From: Enchytraeus crypticus
Taxonomy: Eukaryota; Annelida; Clitellata; Enchytraeida; Enchytraeidae
Reading direction: 5' to 3'
NCBI GenBank assembly: GCA_905160935.1
Contig: CAJHZI010000711.1
Coordinates: 129,001 to 193,000, forward strand
DNA length: 64,000 nucleotides
The notes beneath the pieces are model-generated. The model had not been told where the DNA came from. It saw nothing but the letters and a program-made list of their open reading frames with translations, and ran no database searches. This document shows, in pieces, positions 42,709 to 53,200 of the stretch. Position numbers and translations under genes: made by a program. Position 1 is the first letter of the stretch; each line of letters begins with the position of its first letter.

Positions 42709-42978
42709 ATATTTGTGTTAATTATATAATTGATACATATTAGGTGTGGGGGGGGGGTTGTCCGGGGGAGTTTTCTCATCATAAATGAATTAATTTTGCC
42801 ACAATTTTGCGCCGGCAACTGAAAATTAGCTCGGCAGATCTACCGAGCTAATGGGCAGATCTGCCGAGCTAATTTTCAGTTGCCGGCGCAAAATTGTGGC
42901 AAAATTAATTCATTTATGATGAGAAAACTCCCCCGCCCACACCTAATATGTATCAATTTTATAATTAACACAAATATA
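42709..42978. mobile_element. Foldback (long palindrome) element, about 130-bp arms
   Basis: The left arm (42709-42841) and right arm (42857-42978) are nearly perfect inverted repeats. AATATTTGTGTTAATTATAT pairs with the right end, and GCTCGGCAGATCT pairs with AGATCTGCCGAGC around a 15-nt centre. The main difference is an extra G-run (GGGGGGGGGGTTGTC) in the left arm. There is no ORF. It is consistent with a MITE or foldback transposon. Confidence 0.88.
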
Positions 42979-44411
42979 ATCCAGATATATATGTAGATCA
43001 AAAGAGTTGACCACATAAGAATCCTATTGCCACATTATGTGCACACAGTGAACTTATCTCTCCCCCAGTAAATCCCCTTTTTTCCTTCTTCCAGTGATTT
43101 TCCCTGGCTGCTAAAATGTCACTCCAAAACGGCTGCATGTGAGCCTAATAGATCGTCATTTTGAATTTATGTCTGAGGGACAAATTTGAAAAACTATAAC
43201 ATACATTTATACGAGTACTCTGTCAGGGAAGGGTTCTAAGGGTGAACCCTTGCCTGGACCAGGTTCATAAATTCTAAAACTCTAAACTTAAAAGTTAATG
43301 ATCTATAATAGTAGATAACTACTTTCCATTTGTAATTTCTAATTACAGTTAAATTATAACAGACACATAGGTAATGTATTATAACTGAAGTGTAATTCAC
43401 TTCAATTATATTTTATTTTACTCTAACACAATATAACAAAATAATATTTACAAGAAACTGAAACTTGTCCTTATATGACAAATAACGTAATTAAATCTAA
43501 TAATCAAATATTAATAATAAAGTTGAAAATAACTTAATAATATACAGACTAAAATGCAAGAACCGAAAATATTACTAATTAAATACCAGACTACACACAG
43601 GTTGAGAAGTACTTAGTTATAGAGAAATCGCAACGCTTGTCACCAAATACTATCTCATCAGAACATAAAGGCAAACTAGTTCCTATTCAACGTCCTCACT
43701 TCTTCCATAAAAATATACCTAATGACTACAGCATCAAACCCTATAATCCTCTCTTAATGTAATGACACAAGTCTATCACAACTTCCTTGAGTTCAAAATA
43801 CCCAACTCAACTTCGGACCTTCTCGAAGTAACTATCAGCAACGCACGACCCTAGAACCCTCAGCTCCCTATGGCCGTTTAACGTCCTGTTATCTTCACTG
43901 GCAGTTTCTAATAAACCACAATAAACACCACTCAGAAGTTACCTATTCATAGGACTTCCCCTCTAAAACGATTCTATCACTTCCTAGGCCTTTCTTAACA
44001 TACAATCCGATATAACCTTACTGTCTCATGTGGATCGATACCTAGTCAAAACAAATGTACACTGTAATAAAATAGTCACTAGCGAAAAATATAACGTCTA
44101 ATAAGATTTATCTTAAATCTGAAAACTAAAGTTTATCAACAAAATAAAATCCAAGCTCCTCGCTTGCGGCCAACTCTCTCTAAGTCCCAACCCTCGTGTT
44201 CCCTCCAGCCACAGACCCAGGCACGGAACAATAGGCGTGCAGGGTAAGAAACTTGCCCTGTGCTAGTAAAGTACAAAGGTCATTGTGGAGTATCTGGTAA
44301 TAATTAGTATTATCTCTACTCCTACCTTGACATACTCTCTAAAAGAACTTATGAGCCGCTTCGAAGAACTCATGTACCCTATTTACTACTCTTATTTTTA
44401 ATCAGCCCCAG

Positions 44412-44640
44412 TAAAATGTTTTAAAGGAGGCCATGCTAGAGTTTTCTGAAACACCAAATTAAGGTTGTTCATATAGAGACCATCCTAGATATCTTGAACA
44501 AAGCAAATGCTTAGATTGGACTGCATAAAATGTTTTAAAGGAGGCCATGCTAGAGTTTTCTGAAACACCAAATTAAGGTTGTTCATATAGAGACCATCCT
44601 AGATATCTTGAACAAAGCAAATGCTTAGATTGGACTGCAT
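44412..44640. repeat. 114-bp exact tandem duplication
   Basis: Two apparently identical copies starting AAAATGTTTTAAAGGAGGCC and ending GCTTAGATTGGACTGCAT. The identity implies a very recent duplication or an assembly artefact. Confidence 0.9.
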
Positions 44641-46405
44641 AGGAGATACAATATGGTTAGATAATTCACATGATTTTATTAAATAGAACTGCAAAAAATG
44701 GTATTCTTTCCTTTCTTGAGCACAGAATAAAGAATTACCTTATTCCATCTTATTACCTATATCTTTGACCTTGATACTTTTGGGTCATGAAGGTATGATA
44801 GGTTTTATAGATGACTTTCACAGCTGTTAGCCGCGCCCACTTTTAGACACCTGCCGGCATTGGCATCCATATTGGATTACGTTTGTTGATTTTTAGCATT
44901 ACGTATGTATAGATATATATGCATATAAAAAATAAAATTTCTATGTACGTATATTGCAATTTGTAAAAATGCACACGATTTATTAGTAATATACACAGAC
45001 AGTGTACCTGTGTGCCTCATGAAGTTATATAAACTTACGTATGAAATATATGATCTCCGATCTTACCGGTACGCCGTACTTTGTAGATTCGTTATGTAGC
45101 TGGATTCTATAGTTGAAGACTTAAATTAATTATACTCGTTCAGTAAGTCTTGAGGACCTGCAACACTAGTCTAGTCGTAGTTTAATGCTTCAATACACAA
45201 AGACTGTAAAGGATTCAAATACAAACCTTAAGTCTTAAACTATAGGCTAGTGCAAAAGGCCAAAACTTTCAATATTTTTTGTGTACAGATCTATGTATAT
45301 TCCAATAATTTGACTCTGTTTTGAGAAATTTGACCTTAATCTGCATTACGGAAATGGCAGAAATGGCAGAAGTTTTGCAATTACTAATTTCATCAAACCA
45401 TTAAAGCTTGCCAACAATAGGCCTATCTTATATTTCGATTGCTAATTAAATACATAAGTACAAAATAAAACAGAAACACGTACATCGTACGGACAGATTT
45501 TTGTTCCCTTTTCCTTAATTCCACTCATGGAGTCCAAATTTCTGCCATTTCTCTGCCAATTAGCCTATCCCATGCACTAATTGGCAGAAATGGCAGAACT
45601 GCTGAAATTACGTGTAACAAAGCTTTCAAGAACCATCATATCCATTACCAGTTCATTAACCTGTAAGAAAGAGCCCATGTCCATATGCCAGACACAATTT
45701 TATACCAAATTAAGATGAAAAACTGCTTAAAGATACATATATAGCCGTGTATCATATAGACTTTTCTGCATCAAAATGGCGGCTTTGTAATGTAAACAAA
45801 AAATGACGTGTTAATGAAATATCTCTATTATACCTTTATGTTTTGGGTAGTTTCTTATTAATTTTTATGAACACCATTGGCAACACTGCTTTCTGTTGAC
45901 TTTATAAAACTAAAACTAAAATTATCTATGTTATCGGTCAGGTTGACTGCAAAATAGTAAAATGGACAGTATGTATGCTTAGAGTTATGCCTATCTATGT
46001 ATTTACTTTTAAAAAGTAAAATTATTTCTTACCTAAAATACTATAACCACTTTAACTTAAGCTATCGAATTAAAAAATCTGAATACAAAATAAATATAAT
46101 TGTATTTCAATACCTCAATTCTTCTAGACGTAATCAGTTTTCTGAATTATACCTTCGCAGCGTTTGATTGGTGTTTAATAGTTCTGCTTATAAAGTAGTT
46201 GTTTCTTTAACCGAAATAGGAAATTTTGTAGATGGCTTCTCGACTGTAGGAGTGCCATAGTTTAGGGGCTAGCAATTGCAGTTGTAATAATTTCATGAAG
46301 GCAAATTAGCGTTTTTGTGATAGACCACTTATCTTGCTCCAACTATTGATACAAGTTTGTGTGATTTTATTAAAAGTTGCTCCAACATATATTTGCATTT
46401 TACAG

Positions 46406-47928
46406 ATGATATGACTTCCATTCAAGAAGAATTAGAACAGTGGAAAAATGAGGTAAATATTTTGTAGCTGCAATATCATGTTACTGCAATTCCAAAAATT
46501 GCCTGCTCTTTGTCTTCGAAAAACTATTAATATTTTTTATAGTATACTTTTTGACTAACTGATGTGAATAATTGAATGAATAGTCGAATCTTGTTCAATA
46601 AATTATCCAATACCTACTAGTACTGAAATTAATCTCATAGAGTGAGTGATTTTTTTATTATATTCTGCTTGGTAATGTATAGTTCGACTGGGCTCACTTA
46701 TTGTCGTTGTCTGTCATGTTTTAAGGCTCAGAGCTACCGCATCGTGGCGAACAGTTTCGAGAAGAGGGTATTGGACCTGCAGAAGGAGCTGCAGAGTAAA
46801 GACGAAGAGATAGAGAAACTGAAGGGGCAGCTGGAGAATGAAAGAGGTTTAACTGATTGCTTTGTGTAGAGATTGTATCATTTCCTTTGCAGATTCGTGT
46901 CGTTCATGCTCTTTACAGTAGCAGTTGATAAGCAGTGTGGTACATGCGGTGGTACATAGAACAAGAAGACCAAATTTTACAGTGCAGCGGAAGTGTTCGA
47001 CTAAAAATCATCCCTGAAAAGTCGATAATTCTCTTCACCCTGTTGTAGCTACTTGTACTTTTTATGTAGGATACATTGCTTCATGCACACCACCTCACAT
47101 CTGCATTACTATTGGTGTGGGTTGTTTAGCACAGTTGATAGAGCATGCGCTTCTATCAACTGTGCTAAACAACCCACACCAACACACCAATAGTAATGCA
47201 GATGTGAGGATTCTGCCAGGATTCAAGTCTCAGATAACTCAGTTAAAGAATAGCTCTGGATTACTGAAAGATTAATATAGCTTTGATAGCCTTGGACCTC
47301 ACTGTCAGTATGATGAATCTTCTACGATGATGATTGGGCTCATTGCTCATTGCAATATGAATTTATATTAATAATTTTTAAAAGTACAGAAACAAAAGCA
47401 TAGGCCTAGGTAAATTAGCTTGTAGATAATGGGTGATAGTACATAAAGAAATATAGTATATAGACAAAATAGTTAAATGTACAGAGATTTAGATTGTGTT
47501 ATAACTAAAAGCAGCCAAATCATGCTAATTGGTATTGCTCTGATTGCCTTAGTGGCGCAGTTTTTTAACTTGCAGAATTTTGTGACACCTTTTACTCTTT
47601 TCCCATAATGCATATCAGTTGCTTATGTCAGTTATAGATAGATGTCTAGTAATTTTTAAAAGATGCTTAATTCAAGCATAGTATGATTAATGTAAATATC
47701 GATAGTTATTTATTAGATTATTAATTGGTAGACTGTTCGGTTAGAGATGGTTAGTGCAGTGATATTACTGTGATTAGCAGAAAAGCTTATTTCTATTGCC
47801 AGATACTGATAGATTATATTTTAATGCTTTTGATACTCTAGTTATTGCACAGTTTTAGTTCATGAGATTGTTTAGTTGTAGCAGCGAGAAGATCAGCGTC
47901 GACCTTTCAGAATGCTGCAGCATCAGAG
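46406..47928 (+). CDS. Coiled-coil-coding exons upstream of hnRNP (3 exons)
   Basis: Exons 46406-46452 (first ATG 46411, MTSIQEELEQWKNE), 46726-46846 (AQSYRIVANSFEKRVLDLQK, ELQSKDEEIEKLKGQLENER) and 47882-47928 (ARRSASTFQNAAASE). Splice sites are TTTACAG, TTTTAAG and TTGTAG(CAG), with donors GAG|GTAAAT, GAG|GTTTAA and GAG|GTATAT. Phases 0, 1 and 0 lead directly into hnRNP exon 49817 (NGAGDHRAMRGKGG). They could instead be the start of a separate gene. The third exon has a NAGNAG acceptor. Confidence 0.6.
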
Positions 47929-50252
47929 GTATATTGACGTGTTTTAACATTTTTCTAGCTATCGTAGATTACATCGGAGTTGCAACGAATAGTTGAATGT
48001 GAAATAGTTTATCTTAGCAAAGTCCTTTAGTCCAGTAGTTCATTAGCCAAGTACTGTGTAATAAAACACAGCTAGGGCATACTCTCAATTTTGTTCTATC
48101 GTTTAAAACAATGTTTTATACTGAAAACTAGTTCATCGGTGTTTTTAGCTTAGGATACAATAACATTAATACGTAGATAACTTAAGGGCATGTTCTTCGA
48201 GATCTTTATGCTGAAATGAACACTTTTCTTACCAGAAGGTTAGCTCTTTCAGTTTGCTGCCACAGCTTCAGTGATGTGCAGCTAAATCTATTCCTTCTGC
48301 AGCACCTTATGCCCTGTAATTGTTAGTCTTAGTTTGTGTCTCTATTTTTTGGTCAAACCTAAGTTTAGCTTCATATCCTTAGTTGAATGTAATAGTTGGA
48401 GTGCTGTAGTCTATTAGATTTATCTATATTGTCAAGTTCAGTTGCTGCAGTTAGCTGCTTAGTTAACAGTAACATACCTGTTGTCATCTCATACTTGCAT
48501 ATTTAATGCAGTTATGAAATGTAGCAGATTGTAAATTAGATAATTTATTTTATTTTTAGCCATGCAATTTTAATTATTCTTCTTGTTACAATTTACATGT
48601 TTATTATTTTTCTTGCGAACCTTTGAATATTCATAATCAAAGGTATGGTAGAAATGTGTTTGAGTGTATTCCAAATCTTCCATCAATAATTGTTAGATAT
48701 AGATGTATTGAAGTCTAATTTACTATAAAATGGTTGCATTTGTATAACAAAGGTTGTTCCTATTTAAAATGTGTAGAAGATGTGTAAGTGCATCAAAAAA
48801 TTAATTTTTATATAGTTATGCTTACTCCACCAAATATTCAGTTAATAGCTTACTGATTGTTCTATAGCTACATCAATAGCTTAGGATTGTTGTGGCTATA
48901 TCTATAATTAATAGTTTAGTAAATGGTTCTATAGCTATATCTATAACAGCTTATTAATTGTTCTAATAGCTTAGTGGTCATTTTAGCTATATATAAAATA
49001 GTTTAGTGATTGTTGTAGCTATATCTATAATAGCATAGTTATTGTTGTAGCTATATCTATAATAGCATAGTTATTGTTGTAGCTATATCTATAATAGCAT
49101 AGTGATTGATATTATAAAATGTTGGGTTTGTTGATAGATTGATTTAGAAGATTGATGCTGAAGGGATGAAATGTGTTGAAGAGTTAAGCGTACGTGTGAG
49201 GATTTGTTGACTATGTGCTTTAATGATTGATTGATCAAATAATTTGACTGATTGATCAAATAATTTGACTGATTGATCAAATAATTTGATTGATTGATCA
49301 AATAATTTGATTGATTGATTGAATAATTTGATTGATTGATGGCTTGATGAACGGTATAGAAATGAATGTGACAAGTGATTTAATAGAGTAGAGTGCGGGC
49401 TGTAGGTTTTATTGCCACTAAATATAAGTGTTTGATTTGTTTATTTAATGATGATTGAATAATTCAATTGTTTGCATATATGATGGGTGGTCTACTAGAT
49501 AGGCTTTTATAATGTCTTTGAGGGCCTAGTGTGTGTTATTGCATGTATGAGTGGAGGCGTTCTGAGGTGAATTGAATTCTCGCGGGTTCGAATCCTGGCC
49601 GCGCTGATCTGAGAGTAAAATCTCGGACATTCACTGGACTGGTTATACAGAAAATGGCATAAATTGCCTAATGGATTTAACATGTATAATTAAAAAATGA
49701 TAGATATCAACATAGTTGATCATTTCACTATAATGCTTGTTTACTTTACTTTGAGTGTTTAAATAAAAATAAACATAGTACTCTCTCTCTCTTCATTAAT
49801 TGATTGATTGGTGCAGAACGGGGCAGGCGACCATCGAGCGATGAGGGGTAAGGGAGGGGAGGAGTCAGAGATGTTTCGTAAGTTGTTTGTGGGCGGGCTC
49901 AACAACTCGACAACAGAGGAGCACTTGACGGAGCACTTCAGCCAGTATGGGACGATAGTGAGCTGTAAGGTCATGAAAGATACCAACACCAACCAGTGAG
50001 TCCGACGTCAAAACCATTGTATTGCTGCCCTCAATGAAATTTTGTGCTTTGATTGATATTTATAAAGATATTTATTGATAAATGCATAATTTATTTAGAA
50101 ATATTTAGAAATATTTGATTTATTTATAAATGCATGATCAAATGTGGTTTGATCTTGCAATTATATATATAGGTGAAAAGGAAGGCAGAGATAGAATTTG
50201 TTGGAAGAGTTTTATGTCATGGACCTGCAATTACACAGTACACTGACAGAGC

Positions 50253-50288
<36 letters not shown>

Positions 50289-53200
50289 AAAATGTGAGAC
50301 ACAAAAGAAAATAAGCATAGAACCTGAGTAAGGATGTGCATTTGTCATACTGATATACATACAGCTGGAGCGATGTCGGTAAGATATTCGATCTCGGAGC
50401 AGTATGTTTGAGGTTTAAATTCAGGGGCTCGTCTGTCACTGACATCGCTTTCGAATGAGGAAACTGACGTTAACATTGCTATTATTTTATTGCATTGCTT
50501 TTTGACATTACTTTGACTTTTATTAGCTTTATACATGAATGTGTTTGGTTCTTGCAGCTCTCGTGGGTTTGCGTTCATAGTGTTTGCTGATCCTGAGACA
50601 ATTGATGAGGTTCAGAGGAATCGTCCTCATCACGTCGATAACAGAACCGTCGAAACCAAACGTGCCATTCCTCAAGGGGTGCGTGCCGCTTCTCTCTGTG
50701 CCATTTCTTGTTGTGCCCCTTCTCTTTGTGCCGCTCTCTTCGTGCCATTTCTTGTACCGCTTCTCTCTGTGCCATTTCTTGTTGTGCCGCTTCTCTGTGT
50801 CATTTCTTGTTGTGCCATTTCTTGTTGTGCCCCTTCTCTTTGTGCCATTTCTTGGTGAACCATTTCTTGTTATGCCGCTTCTCTTTGTGCCGCTTCTTGT
50901 TGTCCCATTTTTTGTTTCGTGCCTCCCTTGATGTTTATTAATAGTATCAGATTACCTGTAGACAGTGAGAGATGATCGTCTAGTCGTAGGCCTCGCTACA
51001 GAGTAATTATTTGAAATACATGACTGCAAGATATTTTGTATCAACTGAATATTTTATATTTTGTAATAATTTCTATATTTTCTGTTTAATTTCTTTAATT
51101 TTAAGTACCTGATTGCAAGACATTCTGTATCAATTGAATTTTGTATAATCTGTAATAATTGTTATATTTTCTTGTAATGTACGGATAATCAATAATTATC
51201 TGCTACAGATGCCTCAATGCAACAAGCCCATACCTGTAATTATCTAACCTGTCGACTGTAAGTCTATGTTTGCTGGTACTTGTAACTAATTCACCAAAAT
51301 TTGTATTAGGGATAAGAGTACTACTAAATGTCTTGTGACTGATAAAGAACAATCATCATCATCATCTCCCCGTGACTCCCCAGTTTAACTAGGGTCGAGA
51401 TAAAGAGCTCTCTCTCTCTCGTAGTGCACTGCCTTCTGGCAGGTCTATGGTATATAATGCCTCCACTCATCTCTGTCTTCCGTTTTCCTCTTCATATCTA
51501 CATATGAGTGGACCTTCATATCCTCTAGCAATAGGCTACTCATTCTTGCTGTTATATACCATTTCCTTGGGGGATTCTGCTTATGACGAGGTGGGCCCTG
51601 GCTATATATTTTATCTATATTTTAGCTATATATTTTATCTATATTTTAGCTATATATTTTATCTATATTTTAGCTATATATTTTAGCTATATTTTAGCTA
51701 TATATTTTATATATATTTTAGCTATATATTTTATCTATATTTTGCTATATATTATATCTATATTTTATATTATCAAAATGACCGTTAAAATTTTTTTGAT
51801 CGAAATAAGAAAAAGGAATGAGAACATAGCTACATTTTATAATTACAATTATTTTGTGTGGACAGGAGGCGCCGAGCAGCAAGTCTAAGGCTGGCCCTGC
51901 GAACAGTTTCTCCGGATCAAAGAGGAAAGTGTTCATAGGAGGCTTGAGGGCGACCACGGAGGCCTCCGTCATCCACGAGTACTTCTCCAAGTTCGGTGAA
52001 GTGGAGTGCGTGAACCTGCTGGAAGACAAAGTGACTCACAAAAAGCGAGGCTTTGCCTACGTCATCTTCAACGACAGCGACATCGTCGACAAGGTTATCT
52101 GTGAGTATTGACGTTCTCTCATCTCTAGTAGTATAGTTACAATGGACTGAGGTTATATGTGAGTATTGACGTTCTCTCGTCTCTAGTAGTCTAGTTACAG
52201 TGGACTGAGGTTATATGTGAGTATTGACGTTCTCTCATCTCTAGTAGTCTAGTTACAGTGGACTGAGGTTATATGTGAGTATTGACGTTCTCTAATCTCT
52301 AGTAGTCTAGTTACAGTGGGCTGAGGTTATATGTGAGTATTGACGTTGTCTCATCTCTAGTAGTATAGTTACAGTAGACTGAGGTTATATGTGAGTATTG
52401 ACGTTCTCTCGTCTCTAGTAGTCTAGTTACAGTGGACTGAGGTTGACTTTGTATACAGAAGTTTGTTCTATTTTGAGTTTTTCTATGATTGACTGGTGAA
52501 ATAAAAATGATTAAATTAAATTGTTTGGCATGAAAATATTTTAGGTAATATGATAACATTGATGCACTTGTTTTCATTACACAGTGCAGAAATACCACAT
52601 GATCGATGCACTTGTTTTCATTGTACAGTGCAAAAATTCCACATGATCGATGCACATATTTTCATTATACAGTGCAGAAATACCACATGATCGATGCACT
52701 TGGTTTCATTGTACAGTGCAGAAATACCACATGATCGACGGACACAGGGTGGAAGCGAAGAGAGCGAGGTCTGTTGAAGAAATGAATCTTGTTAAAGGAG
52801 GGGGATCCAGAGCCCCTATGGACTCCCAACAATTCGCCGGCGGCATGAGGCCCGGTGGAGGCTACCCCGGCGACCCTACAGGCGCATGGGGTGCCCCTCA
52901 AGCGGGCTACGGGGGTCAGGGACCCATGGGCCCCCAGCCTGCCTGTGGGGGTGGGGTAGATCTGATGCAGCTAGCTAATATGCTGGGTAGCTTCGCTCAG
53001 CAGCAGCAGCAGGGGGGTGGGGCTTATAGTGGGGGGAGGAGCTATGGAGGCTGGGATGGAGGTATGAAGCCTAATGGAGTGTATTTAGTGAAGTAGTTCT
53101 GTGATGTACTGACAGAATATGTTGTATTCCTACCTGTTTCCTGTTTGAAGGAGTCCTCTATTATACTGAATGTTTTTGTAGTATTCATACGTGTTTCCAA

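Larger units (their letters stand above)
40114..46405. other. Non-coding interval between coiled-coil and hnRNP genes
   Basis: AT-rich, no convincing exon on either strand. It contains SINE2 (41100-41495), SINE1 (41955-42225), a SINE tail (42545-42600), the foldback element (42709-42978) and a 114-bp duplication (44412-44640). A GC-richer patch at 43650-44270 has no visible reading frame or known motif. Confidence 0.6.
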
